Source: Paracoccus aestuarii (lineage in GTDB: Bacteria > Pseudomonadota > Alphaproteobacteria > Rhodobacterales > Rhodobacteraceae). Taken from it: DNA of 64,000 bases. Each line of letters starts with the position of its first letter. Position 1 is the first letter of the stretch. The notes under the pieces are model-generated. The model saw only the letters and a list, made by a program, of their open reading frames with translations. It was not told where the DNA came from and searched no databases. Shown here in pieces: positions 18,867-27,200 of this stretch. The stretch lies in the NCBI RefSeq assembly GCF_028553885.1, contig NZ_CP067169.1, positions 248,001-312,000 on the forward strand, given 5' to 3'. A program made the position numbers and the translations under genes.

Positions 18867-20254
18867 CCGCCCCCTTCCGCCGCTTCGTGATCTTCGCCGA
18901 GATGCGCACCGGCTCCAACCTGCTGGAGGCGACGCTGAATGCCCTGAAGGGCGTCACCTGCTTTGGCGAGGCGTTCAACCCCTACATGATGGGCTGGCCC
19001 GACAAGGACGAATTGCAGGGCATCACCCGCGAGGAACGCGAGGCCGATCCGCTGCGCCTGCTGGACCGGCTGTTCGACCGGCCGGGGCATCTGCCGGGGT
19101 TCCGCTATTTCCACGATCACGATCCGCGGGTCTTCGACGCGATCATGCATGACCGGGACTGCGCCAAGATCGTGCTGACGCGCAACCCGCTGGACAGCTA
19201 TGTCTCGACCCGCCTGGCATGGGAGACCAACCAGTGGAAGCTGAACGAGACCGAGACCCCGATCCCCGCGACCATCACCTATGACGGGCCGGAATTCCGC
19301 GCCATGGTGGCGGCGGTGGAACGGTTCCAGCTGCGGGTGATGCACCGGCTGCAGGTCACCGGCCAGACCGCCTTCTGGCTGGGATACGAGGATCTGCGCG
19401 ACCCGGAGGTGATGACCGGCCTGGTGCATTGGCTGGGCCGCACCGACATTGCCCGTGTCGATCCCGCCAGCGACCAGGTCCCCCAGAACCCGCGCGAGCT
19501 GGCCGAAAAGGTCGGCAATTTCGACCGGATGCAGGAGGATCTGGCGCGGATGGACCCGTTCATGCTGCGGCGGGTGCCCAATTTCGAACCGCGGCGCGGG
19601 CCCTCCGTGCCGGGGTTTTCGGCGCTGGATGCGGGTCATGGGCTGATCTACATGCCGGTGCGCGGCGGGCCGGGGCAGGCGATCCGCGACTGGATGGCGG
19701 GGCTGGGGCCGGTCAGCGGCGATTTCACCCAGACCAGCCTGCGCCAGTGGAAACGCCAGCATCCCGGCCATCGCAGCTTTGCCGTGCTGCGCCACCCGCT
19801 GCACCGCGCCTGGCAGGCATTCCGCCAGATGATCGACGGCGGATCGCCCGAGCTGCGCCAGCTGATGCGGGACGTGCATCGTGTGGCCCTGCCGCCGGAC
19901 GAGGCGCTGCCGCAGCTGTCCCGGGATGCCCAGATCGACCTTTTCGCGGCCTTTCTGGGGTTCCTGCGCCGTAACCTGAACGGCCAGACGACCCTGCCGA
20001 CCCATGCGCTCTGGGCCAGCCAGTCCGAGGTGATCGCCGGTTTCTCGCGCGTGGCCACGCCCGACATGCTGATCCGCGAGGATCGGCTGGACCGCGACCT
20101 GCCCGCCTTGGCCGAAGCCGCGGGCCTCGGCGGGGCCGCGCCGCCGCCCGTCGCGCCCATGCCGGATTTCCTGCGCGACCGGACGCTGATCCAGGCGGCG
20201 CGCCAGGCCTATCTGCGCGACTATATCGCCTTCGGCTTTGCGGACCCCGCCTGA
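18863..20254 (+). CDS. PAPS-dependent sulfotransferase with two sulfotransferase-like halves
   Basis: The N-terminal half has the 5'-phosphosulfate loop RTGSNLLEATL (residues 15-25), the 3'-phosphate motif LTRNPLDSYVSTR (about 105-120) and GYEDLRD, as in NodH/Stf0-like carbohydrate sulfotransferases. The second half repeats part of the pattern: GLIYMPVRGGPGQAIRDW (about 258-275) is a degenerate nucleotide loop and AVLRHPLHRAWQAFRQ (about 307-322) a second 3'-phosphate-like motif. At 463 residues it is much longer than the usual 250-300. It probably sulfates the glycan built by the upstream glycosyltransferases. CysQ, which clears PAP, is in the same cluster. The specificity of the second half is unknown. 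Confidence 0.82.
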   Translation: MTAPFRRFVIFAEMRTGSNLLEATLNALKGVTCFGEAFNPYMMGWPDKDELQGITREEREADPLRLLDRLFDRPGHLPGFRYFHDHDPRVFDAIMHDRDCAKIVLTRNPLDSYVSTRLAWETNQWKLNETETPIPATITYDGPEFRAMVAAVERFQLRVMHRLQVTGQTAFWLGYEDLRDPEVMTGLVHWLGRTDIARVDPASDQVPQNPRELAEKVGNFDRMQEDLARMDPFMLRRVPNFEPRRGPSVPGFSALDAGHGLIYMPVRGGPGQAIRDWMAGLGPVSGDFTQTSLRQWKRQHPGHRSFAVLRHPLHRAWQAFRQMIDGGSPELRQLMRDVHRVALPPDEALPQLSRDAQIDLFAAFLGFLRRNLNGQTTLPTHALWASQSEVIAGFSRVATPDMLIREDRLDRDLPALAEAAGLGGAAPPPVAPMPDFLRDRTLIQAARQAYLRDYIAFGFADPA

Positions 20255-20272
20255 GGGCGGGGCCAGCGCGCA

Positions 20273-21661
20273 TCACCCCTTCAGCAGGGCGGCCAGTTCG
20301 GCCTGCTTGTCGCGCACCAGCGCCGCATCGCCGTCGGATTCGACGTTCAGGCGCACCACCGGTTCGGTGTTCGACTTGCGCAGGTTGAACCGCCAGCTGC
20401 CGAAATTCAGCGACACCCCGTCCAGGTCGTCCCGGCTGTCGGCCTTGTCGGCATAGGCCGCGATCAGCCGGTCGATCGCCGCATCCGGGTCCTCGATGAC
20501 GTAATTCGTCTCGCCCGAGGACGGGTAGAGGCGCATCCGCTCCTCCAGCAGCTGGGCCAAGGTCTGGCCCTTGCGCGACAGCAGTTCGATCATCAGCAGC
20601 CACGGGATCATGCCGCTGTCGCAATAGTAGAAATCGCGGAAATAATGATGCGCCGACATCTCGCCGCCATAGATCGCGCCCACATCGCGCATCTTGCGCT
20701 TGATGAAGGCGTGGCCGGTCTTGCTGACCACGGCCTTGCCCCCGGCCTCGCCGATCATGGCGCGGGTGTTCATGATGACGCGGGGGTCATGGACGATCTT
20801 CTCGCCCGGCGACTTTTCCAGGAAGGCCGCGCCCAGAAGGCCCACGATGTATTCGCCGGGAATAAAGCGGCCGGTCTCGTCGAAGAAGAAGCAGCGGTCG
20901 AAATCGCCATCCCAAGCCACGCCCAGATCGGCGCCCTCTTCCTTCATGCGGGCGACGGTGGGGGGCTGGTTCTCATCCAGCAGCGGGTTGGGGATGCCGT
21001 TCGGAAAGCTGCTGTCGACATTGTGGTGCATGCGGACGAAGGTCAGCGGCGCGCCGCGACGCTCCAGTTCCTCGGCGATGGCGTCGAAGGTCGGGCCGGC
21101 GGTGCCGTTGCCGGCATTGACCAGGATCTTCATCGGCTTCAGCGCCGCGACGTCGACGAAATCGGCCATGCGGGATGCGTATTCCGCGCGGGCATGGCTG
21201 AAATCGGTGACGCTGCCCTTGGTGGCCGGGGCAAAATCGCCGCCGGTGGCCAGATCCACGATGGGCGGCAGTTCGGTCGCCGGGTCCAAGGGCGCCGAGC
21301 CGCGGCCCACGATCTTCATGCCGTTATAGTTGATCGGGTTGTGGGATGCCGTGACCTCGATCCCGCCATCGGTGTCCTGGTTGCCGGTGTGGAAATAGAC
21401 CTCCTCGGTGCCCGCAAGCCCCAGGTCCAGCACATCGGCGCCGCCATCGGTCAGCCCCTCGATCAGGGCCGCGGCCAGCTCGGGGCTGCTCTCGCGGCTG
21501 TCGCGGCCCACGACCACGCGTTTCGCGCCGCGCGCCTGCGCGAAGGCGCGGCCGATGCGATAGGCCACATCCGCGTCCAGGTTCTTGCCCAGCTCGCCGC
21601 GCACGTCATAGGCCTTGAAGCAGGTGATCTCGCGTCTGCCGAGCTGATCGCGGTTGTCCAT
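20273..21661 (-). CDS. Phosphomannomutase/phosphoglucomutase
   Basis: Interconverts hexose-6- and hexose-1-phosphate for nucleotide-sugar synthesis (ManB/AlgC/CpsG group). Active-site serine loop TASHNPINYNG (about residues 105-115), metal loop DGDFDRC (about 247-253), sugar-binding GEMSAHHYF (about 331-339) and phosphate-binding RKSNTEPVVRLN at the C-terminus. The 462-residue length is normal. GGAGG precedes the ATG at 21661. It is convergent with the sulfotransferase across 18 bases and faces the NTF2-like gene across a 151-base divergent spacer. Mannose versus glucose preference cannot be read from the sequence. Confidence 0.93.
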   Translation of the reverse strand: MDNRDQLGRREITCFKAYDVRGELGKNLDADVAYRIGRAFAQARGAKRVVVGRDSRESSPELAAALIEGLTDGGADVLDLGLAGTEEVYFHTGNQDTDGGIEVTASHNPINYNGMKIVGRGSAPLDPATELPPIVDLATGGDFAPATKGSVTDFSHARAEYASRMADFVDVAALKPMKILVNAGNGTAGPTFDAIAEELERRGAPLTFVRMHHNVDSSFPNGIPNPLLDENQPPTVARMKEEGADLGVAWDGDFDRCFFFDETGRFIPGEYIVGLLGAAFLEKSPGEKIVHDPRVIMNTRAMIGEAGGKAVVSKTGHAFIKRKMRDVGAIYGGEMSAHHYFRDFYYCDSGMIPWLLMIELLSRKGQTLAQLLEERMRLYPSSGETNYVIEDPDAAIDRLIAAYADKADSRDDLDGVSLNFGSWRFNLRKSNTEPVVRLNVESDGDAALVRDKQAELAALLKG

Positions 21662-21812
21662 GTCGTCCCTCCGGGTCCTGTTTGCATCAGCGCTAACAGG
21701 TTCATGCGGTTTTTCAAGGCTGGCGGTCGGGGTCGGGTTCCCTCGGACCTAGGGATCAGGTGACGGGGCGCGCCGCGCGCGCTAGATTCCGCCAAAGACC
21801 GAGGAGAGACCG

Positions 21813-22214
21813 ATGACCGCCACCGACCTGATCGCCGCCTATTACGATGCCTTCAATGCCGGACGCAGCGACGACATGCTGGCCTTGCTGCATGACGATG
21901 TCGAACATCACGTGAACGAGGGCAGGATCCGCCACGGCCGCGCCAAATTCGCCGAATTCAACGCCCATATGACCGAATGCTATCGGGAGAACCTGACCGA
22001 CATGGTCATCATGGCCAATGAGGCGGGCGACCGGGCGGCGGCGGAATTCGTGGTGAACGGCACCTATCTGAAGACCGATCCCGGCCTGCCCGAGGCCCGC
22101 GGCCAGACCTATCGCCTGCCTGCGGGGGCGTTCTTCACCATCCGCGACGGGCGCATCGCGCGGGTGACCACCTATTACAACCTGGCCGACTGGATGGCGC
22201 AGGTCGGCGCATGA
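21813..22214 (+). CDS. NTF2/SnoaL-like fold protein (ketosteroid-isomerase related)
   Basis: A 133-residue single-domain protein with the NTF2-like pattern: N-terminal helix AYYDAFNAGRSDDMLALL followed by HDDVEHHVNEG, and a C-terminal sheet ending FFTIRDGRIARVTTYYN. Such proteins bind small hydrophobic or metabolite ligands, some as enzymes; no substrate can be inferred. GGAGAG ribosome binding site before the ATG. Its stop overlaps the following GNAT gene (ATGA), and that one overlaps a nitrilase-family gene, so the three form a tight operon. Confidence 0.8.
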   Translation: MTATDLIAAYYDAFNAGRSDDMLALLHDDVEHHVNEGRIRHGRAKFAEFNAHMTECYRENLTDMVIMANEAGDRAAAEFVVNGTYLKTDPGLPEARGQTYRLPAGAFFTIRDGRIARVTTYYNLADWMAQVGA

Positions 22215-22795
22215 GCGTCACGGTCCGGGTCCTGACGGGAGATGCGCTGGCGCGGGCCCTGGACGACGTGGCCCGGCTGCGCATCGCGGTGTTCCGCGAC
22301 TGGCCCTATCTCTATGACGGGGACCAGGATTACGAGCGTGACTATCTGCGGGCCTATCAGTCGCCGGGCGCGGTGGTGGTGGCGGCGATGGACGGCGACC
22401 GCATCGTGGGGGCGGCGACGGGCGCGCCCATGGCCGATCACGCCGCCGATTTCGCCGCCGCCTGGTCCGACCGGCCGGAGCCCTTGTCCCAGATCTTCTA
22501 TTGCGCCGAATCGGTGCTGCTGCCGGACTATCGGGGCAGGGGGCTGGGCCATGCCTTCTTCGACGCGCGCGAGGATCACGCCCGCGCCCTGGGGGCCCGC
22601 TGGTCGGCCTTCTGCAGCGTCATCCGGCCCGATGACCACCCGCTGCGGCCCGCCGGTTACCGCCCACTGGACGGGTTCTGGACCCGGCGCGGTTACGCGC
22701 CCCTGCCGGGCGTCGTGGCGCAATTCGCGTGGAAGGACATGGGCCAGCCCGCCGAGACCGACAAATCCCTGCAATTCTGGATGAGACCGCTGTGA
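22211..22795 (+). CDS. GNAT-family N-acetyltransferase
   Basis: Predicted acetyl-CoA dependent transferase of 194 residues. The acetyl-CoA loop is LLPDYRGRGLGHAFFDARED (about residues 100-119) and is well kept. The N-terminal part RIAVFRDWPYLYDGDQDYE resembles a conserved but unassigned GNAT subfamily. It overlaps both neighbours by four bases (ATGA before, GTGA after), which points to a joint role with the NTF2-like and nitrilase-family proteins, for example acylation and deacylation of one small amine. That role is inference only. Confidence 0.85.
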   Translation: MSVTVRVLTGDALARALDDVARLRIAVFRDWPYLYDGDQDYERDYLRAYQSPGAVVVAAMDGDRIVGAATGAPMADHAADFAAAWSDRPEPLSQIFYCAESVLLPDYRGRGLGHAFFDAREDHARALGARWSAFCSVIRPDDHPLRPAGYRPLDGFWTRRGYAPLPGVVAQFAWKDMGQPAETDKSLQFWMRPL

Positions 22796-23646
22796 AGATC
22801 GCCTCTGCCGCCTATCCGATCGACTGGTTCGACACATTCGACGCCTATGCCGACAAGCTGACCCGTTGGGTCGAGGGGGCCGGGGCCGATCTGCTGGTCT
22901 TTCCCGAATACGGCGCGATGGAACTGGCATCGCTGGGCGGTCGCGCGGTGGCGGGCGATCTGAAGGCGGGCCTGCACGAGGTCGCCCGCCACGCGCCCGC
23001 GGTCCGGGCCCTGCATGCCGAACTGGCGGCCCGGCACGGCTGTCACATCCTGGGCGCCTCGGGGCCGGTCTTCGAGGGCGCGCGGCCGGTGAACCGGGCG
23101 GTGCTCTATGGTCCCGGCGGCGTGATCGGGCATCAGGACAAGCAGATCATGACCCGCTTCGAACGCGAGGAATGGGACGTGACCGGCGCGCCGGGGCTGC
23201 GGATCTTCGACACGGATCTGGGGCGGATGGGGGTGCTGATCTGCTATGACAGCGAATTCCCCCTGCTGGGCCGCGCCCTGGCCGAGGCGGGGGCGCAGAT
23301 CCTGCTGGTGCCCAGCTGCACGGATACGGTGGCGGGGTTTCACCGGGTCCGGATCGGCGCCATGGCCCGCGCGCTGGAAAGCCAATGCGTCGTCGTGCAT
23401 GCCCCCACCGTGGGGGCATGCGACTGGCTGCCCGCCCTGGACGAGAACCGCGGACGGGCGGCGATCTATGGCCCGCCGGACGGGTTCTGGCCCGAGACCG
23501 GCATCATCGCCCAAGGCGCGATGGACGAACCCGGCTGGCTGCGGGCCGAGGTCGACCTGGGCCGCGTGACCCTCAGCCGGAGGGAGGGCGCCGTCCTGCC
23601 CTTCGCGCATTGGCCCGAACAGGGGCAAAGTCGCGTGATCGGGTGA
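22792..23646 (+). CDS. Carbon-nitrogen hydrolase (nitrilase superfamily)
   Basis: Hydrolyses a non-peptide C-N bond such as an amide. The Glu-Lys-Cys triad is visible: FPEYGAMEL (Glu about residue 41), GHQDKQIMTRFEREEW (Lys about 117) and GVLICYDSEFP (Cys about 151). The start is GTG at 22792, overlapping the GNAT stop; the frame is open upstream but only as a shadow. 284 residues, typical for a single-domain amidase. A perfect 11-bp hairpin lies inside the gene at 23397-23421. The substrate is unknown. Confidence 0.88.
   Translation: MKIASAAYPIDWFDTFDAYADKLTRWVEGAGADLLVFPEYGAMELASLGGRAVAGDLKAGLHEVARHAPAVRALHAELAARHGCHILGASGPVFEGARPVNRAVLYGPGGVIGHQDKQIMTRFEREEWDVTGAPGLRIFDTDLGRMGVLICYDSEFPLLGRALAEAGAQILLVPSCTDTVAGFHRVRIGAMARALESQCVVVHAPTVGACDWLPALDENRGRAAIYGPPDGFWPETGIIAQGAMDEPGWLRAEVDLGRVTLSRREGAVLPFAHWPEQGQSRVIG
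23397..23421. repeat. Perfect 11-bp inverted repeat inside the nitrilase-family gene
   Basis: GCATGCCCCCA (23397-23407) and TGGGGGCATGC (23411-23421) with a 3-base loop. It encodes part of HAPTVGACDW, so the symmetry is not forced by an obvious protein repeat. No T run follows on either strand. Confidence 0.6.
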
Positions 23647-23721
23647 TTTTCGACGCCGATTCACGCCCGATTAACGGTATTGCGCTTTAACTGGGGTCGG
23701 GACGCATCCTATCTTGGGGCC

Positions 23722-24144
23722 ATGCTGCATGTCACCGACGCCATCACCATCCAGGAATGGGAACTGTCCGAACAGTTCACCCGGTCTCAGGGACCGGGCG
23801 GGCAGAACGTGAACAAGGTCGAGACGGCGGTGGAGCTGCGGTTCGAGGCGGAACGGTCCCCCGGCCTGTCGGACGGGGTCAAGCGGCGGCTGCGGCGGCT
23901 GGCCGGGCGGCGCTGGACCCAGGACGGGGCGATCCTGATCCTGTCGCAGGAGACCCGCAGCCAGGCCCGCAACCGCGAATTGGCGCGCGACCGTCTGGTG
24001 GAACTGATCCGCCAGGCGCTCGTTACGCCTAAACGGCGTGTCGCGACACGGCCGACCTTGGGCAGCCAGCGGCGGCGGCTCAAGGCCAAGGCGATTCGCG
24101 GCGGCGTGAAATCCCTGCGTGGAAAGGTGGACGACGACGAATGA
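23722..24144 (+). CDS. arfB: Alternative ribosome-rescue factor ArfB (peptidyl-tRNA hydrolase)
   Basis: Rescues stalled ribosomes by hydrolysing peptidyl-tRNA. The catalytic GGQ lies in GPGGQNVNKVETAVELRF (about residues 23-40), and a basic, unstructured C-terminal tail (RRRLKAKAIRGGVKSLRGK) is typical for ArfB and inserts in the mRNA channel. The start at 23722 (MLHVTDAITIQEWEL) fits family alignments; a TTG at 23680 would add 14 unlike residues. 140 residues. Its stop overlaps the Nudix gene (ATGA). Confidence 0.93.
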   Translation: MLHVTDAITIQEWELSEQFTRSQGPGGQNVNKVETAVELRFEAERSPGLSDGVKRRLRRLAGRRWTQDGAILILSQETRSQARNRELARDRLVELIRQALVTPKRRVATRPTLGSQRRRLKAKAIRGGVKSLRGKVDDDE

Positions 24145-24587
24145 ACATGATCCTGCGGTCCTTCGACATGCTGTTGGGACGACGCCCGGCCTCGATGCAG
24201 GTGGGCGCGGTCTGCCGCGATCCGGCCACGGGCCGGGTGCTGCTGATCACCAGCCGCGGGACGGGGCGATGGGTCATTCCCAAGGGCTGGCCGATGGAGG
24301 GGCGCACCCTGCCCGGCGCCGCCGCCCAGGAGGCTTGGGAGGAGGCTGGCGTCCGCGGCCGTGTCCACCCGACCGAGCTGGGCCGCTATCGCTATGACAA
24401 GGGCCAGGACGAGGGCTTCGCCATCCCGGTCGAGATGCGCGTCTTCCTGCTGGAGGTCACCGCGCTCAGCGACGATTTCCCCGAGCAATCGCAGCGCCGC
24501 CGTCAATGGTTCGCGCCCGCCAAGGCCGCGCAGCATGTGGACGAGCCCGGCCTGCGCCGTATCCTGGCCCGGCTTGACGGTCGCTGA
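24141..24587 (+). CDS. Nudix hydrolase
   Basis: Small (148-residue) hydrolase of nucleoside diphosphates linked to other moieties. The Nudix box reads GWPMEGRTLPGAAAQEAWEE with AGV following (about residues 50-72), preceded by RWVIPK. The architecture resembles the DIPP-type subfamily (diphosphoinositol polyphosphate or dinucleotide polyphosphate hydrolases), but the substrate is not determined. ATG overlaps the arfB stop; the phosphate transporter starts 9 bases after its end. Confidence 0.9.
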   Translation: MNMILRSFDMLLGRRPASMQVGAVCRDPATGRVLLITSRGTGRWVIPKGWPMEGRTLPGAAAQEAWEEAGVRGRVHPTELGRYRYDKGQDEGFAIPVEMRVFLLEVTALSDDFPEQSQRRRQWFAPAKAAQHVDEPGLRRILARLDGR

Positions 24588-24596
24588 GCGCGCCGG

Positions 24597-25844
24597 ATGA
24601 CGCGCGGCCAGAAATTCCGCATTTTGGACAAGGACCTGGGGCGCATCGGCCATGCTGAGCAGGCCCAGATGCATGCCTTCCGCCCGGTCTGGCGGCTGGG
24701 CATGGGGGTTCTGGCGCTGGTCGGCGCGCTGCTGGCGGTGCTGGCCGGGGGTGCCGTGTCCGAACGGCTGGCCCGCGGCATCGTCCAGCTGGCCCCGCTG
24801 GAGGGGTCGGTCCGCGGCCCGATGGTGATGGTGGCTGCCCTGATCGGGGCGGCGGTCTGGATCACCTTGGCGACCGGGATCGGCCTGCCGGTCAGCACCT
24901 CGCATTCCATCGTGGGCGGCATCGCCGGGGCGGGATCGGTGGTTCTGGGCATGGGCGGCGTGGCTTGGGGGACGGTGGCGATGATCGCCTCGGTCTGGGT
25001 GGCGACGCCGATCCTGGCGGCGGGGCTGGCGGCGGGGCTGCTGATCCTGCTGCGCCTGAAGGTGGTCGAGGCGCCCGATCGGGGTGCCGCGGCGCTGGTC
25101 TGGCTGCCGGCGCTGGTGGGGCTGATGACGGGGCTGTTCGCGGCCTATGTGATGCTGCTGCTGGACCGGCGGATCGGCGCGCCGCCGCAGCTGGCGCTGG
25201 CGGCGGTGCTGGGCCTCGGCGGCTGGATGCTGACCCGCGCCCGCGTCCAGGACGAATTGGCGCGCAGCCCCGACAAGCCCGGCACCAAGCGCCTGCTGCG
25301 CCCGGCCCTGCTGATGGCGGTGGTGATCCTGGGCTTTGCCCATGGCGCGAATGACGTGGGCAACATCGCGGGGCCGCTGTCGGTCGTGCTGCAGGGCGGG
25401 ATGGGGCGCGGCGATGCGGGGGCTGTGCCCATGGCGATCCTGGTCGCGGGGGGGCTGGCCATCGGGCTGGGGACGCTGCTGTTCGGGCGCCGGCTGGTGG
25501 GCATGGTCGGCAGTGGCATCACCCGGCTGAATGCGGGGCGGGCCTTCTGCGTGTCGCTGGCCACGGCGGTCACGGTGCTGACGGCATCGGGGCTGGGCCT
25601 GCCGGTCTCGACCACGCATGTGGCGGTGGGCGGCGTCTTCGGCGTGGGCTTCGGGCGCGAATGGCTGGACCGCCGCCGCGGCCGCCGGGCCGAGGCCTTG
25701 CCCGCCGAGGAGACCCGCCGCCGCATCCTGGTCCGGCGCAGCCATGTCCTGACCATCACCGCTGCCTGGCTGGTCACCCTGCCGGTCACGGCGGGGCTGG
25801 GGGCGGTGACCTGCCTCATGATCCTCTGGGCGGCGGGGGTCTAG
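24597..25844 (+). CDS. PiT-family inorganic phosphate transporter, unusually short
   Basis: Proton- or sodium-coupled phosphate permease. Cytoplasmic N-terminus ILDKDLGRIGHAEQAQMHAF is as in larger alphaproteobacterial PiT proteins. Two PiT half-repeats are visible: PVSTSHSIVGGIAGAG (about residue 98) and PVSTTHVAVGGVFGVG (about 336), with the second-half signature HGANDVGNIAGPL at about 248. The first-half signature (consensus GANDVAN, expected between the first membrane helix and GAVSERLARGIV) is missing and the protein is 415 residues against about 490-540 for relatives I recall. It looks like an in-frame loss of roughly 60-80 residues; whether it still transports is open. Confidence 0.83.
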   Translation: MTRGQKFRILDKDLGRIGHAEQAQMHAFRPVWRLGMGVLALVGALLAVLAGGAVSERLARGIVQLAPLEGSVRGPMVMVAALIGAAVWITLATGIGLPVSTSHSIVGGIAGAGSVVLGMGGVAWGTVAMIASVWVATPILAAGLAAGLLILLRLKVVEAPDRGAAALVWLPALVGLMTGLFAAYVMLLLDRRIGAPPQLALAAVLGLGGWMLTRARVQDELARSPDKPGTKRLLRPALLMAVVILGFAHGANDVGNIAGPLSVVLQGGMGRGDAGAVPMAILVAGGLAIGLGTLLFGRRLVGMVGSGITRLNAGRAFCVSLATAVTVLTASGLGLPVSTTHVAVGGVFGVGFGREWLDRRRGRRAEALPAEETRRRILVRRSHVLTITAAWLVTLPVTAGLGAVTCLMILWAAGV

Positions 25845-25849
25845 CGGGG

Positions 25850-27142
25850 TCAGACCGTGACGGGCTGGGCCTCTTGGGCGCCGATGCCGAAGACGCGCTT
25901 GTAGCGGGCGATCTCGGATGCGGGGCCGGTGGCCTTGGCGGGGTTGTCCGACAGCTTGACCGTCGGGCGGCCATCCGCCGCCACCGCCTTGCAGACCAGG
26001 CTGAAGGGCGCCAGCCCGTCGCCCGGCACCAGCCCGCGGAAATCGTTGGTCAGCAGCGTCCCCCAGCCAAAGCTGACCCGGACCCGGCCATGGAACTGGC
26101 GGTGCAGCCGCGCGATGCGGTCCACGTCCAGCCCGTCCGAGAAGATGATCAGCTTGTCGCGCGGATCCTCGCCCCGGTCCCGCCACCAGCGGATGGCGGT
26201 CTCGGCCCCGGTGGCGGGATCGCCGCTGTCGATGCGGATGCCGGTCCAGCCCGCCAGCCAGTCGGGCGCCCCCGCCAGGAATCCCTCGGTGCCGTAGGTG
26301 TCGGGCAGGATCACGCGCAGGTTGCCCTCGTGTTCCTCGTGCCAATCGGCCAGCACGTCATAGGGCGCGCGGCGCAGGGCCGCGTCGCCATCGGCCAAGG
26401 CCGCGCGGACCATCGGCAGTTCATGCGCGTTGGTGCCGATCGCCTCGATGTCGCGGCGCTGCGCGATCAGGCAGTTCGAGGTGCCGGTGAATCGCTCGCC
26501 CAAGCCCTCGATCATCGCCTGCACGGCCCAGTCCTGCCACAGGAAGCTGTGGCGGCGGCGCGTGCCGAAATCGGCGATGCGCAGGTCGGGCAGGTCGCGC
26601 AGCGCCTCGATCTTTTCCCACAGCCGGGTCATGGCGCGGGCATAGAGGACCTGCAGCTCGAACCGGCCCATGTCCTTCAGGACGGCGCGCGACCGAAGCT
26701 CCATCAGGATGGACAGGGCCGGGATCTCCCACAGCATGACCTGGGGCCAGGGGCCTTCGAAGGTCAGCTCGTATTGCCCGTCGCGCTTGTCCAGGTGATA
26801 GGGGGGCAGGCGCAGCCCCTCCAGGAATTCCATGAAGTTGGGGCGGAACATCTGGCGCTTGCCATAGAAGGTGTTGCCCCGCAGCCAGGTGCTTTCGCCG
26901 CGGGTCAGCGACAGGCCGCGCACATGGTCCAGCTGTTCGCGCAGCTCGCCCTCGTCGATCAGCTCGGCCAGGCGGATGTCGCGGGACCGGTTGATCAGGC
27001 TGAAGGTGACGGTGGTGTGGGGGCTGTTGCGGAAGACGGACTGGCACATCAGCAGCTTGTAGAAATCCGTGTCGATCAGCGACCGCACGATGGGGTCGAT
27101 CTTCCATTTGTGGTTGTGGACGCGCGTGGCGATATCGACCAT
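25850..27142 (-). CDS. pncB: Nicotinate phosphoribosyltransferase
   Basis: NAD salvage enzyme converting nicotinate and PRPP to nicotinate mononucleotide. [14 protein letters not shown] (about residues 24-37) holds the conserved substrate loop, [11 protein letters not shown] the phosphoribosyl-binding Arg cluster, [13 protein letters not shown] and [10 protein letters not shown] follow in family order. The start at 27142 ([13 protein letters not shown]) has AAGGAA upstream. 430 residues, normal. It follows pncA by 58 bases on the same strand, so the pair converts nicotinamide to NaMN. Confidence 0.96.
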   Translation of the reverse strand: MVDIATRVHNHKWKIDPIVRSLIDTDFYKLLMCQSVFRNSPHTTVTFSLINRSRDIRLAELIDEGELREQLDHVRGLSLTRGESTWLRGNTFYGKRQMFRPNFMEFLEGLRLPPYHLDKRDGQYELTFEGPWPQVMLWEIPALSILMELRSRAVLKDMGRFELQVLYARAMTRLWEKIEALRDLPDLRIADFGTRRRHSFLWQDWAVQAMIEGLGERFTGTSNCLIAQRRDIEAIGTNAHELPMVRAALADGDAALRRAPYDVLADWHEEHEGNLRVILPDTYGTEGFLAGAPDWLAGWTGIRIDSGDPATGAETAIRWWRDRGEDPRDKLIIFSDGLDVDRIARLHRQFHGRVRVSFGWGTLLTNDFRGLVPGDGLAPFSLVCKAVAADGRPTVKLSDNPAKATGPASEIARYKRVFGIGAQEAQPVTV

Positions 27143-27200
27143 GGCCGGATTCCTTGCAGATTTCGCCCTTGGTGCCCGCAAGCGCCGGGCGGCGCAAGCG

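Noticed and set aside
23787..26345. Long minus-strand open frame across arfB, nudix, pit and pncB
   Set aside because: Crosses four recognisable genes, low-complexity Arg/Gln/His composition, no start context or homology signature.
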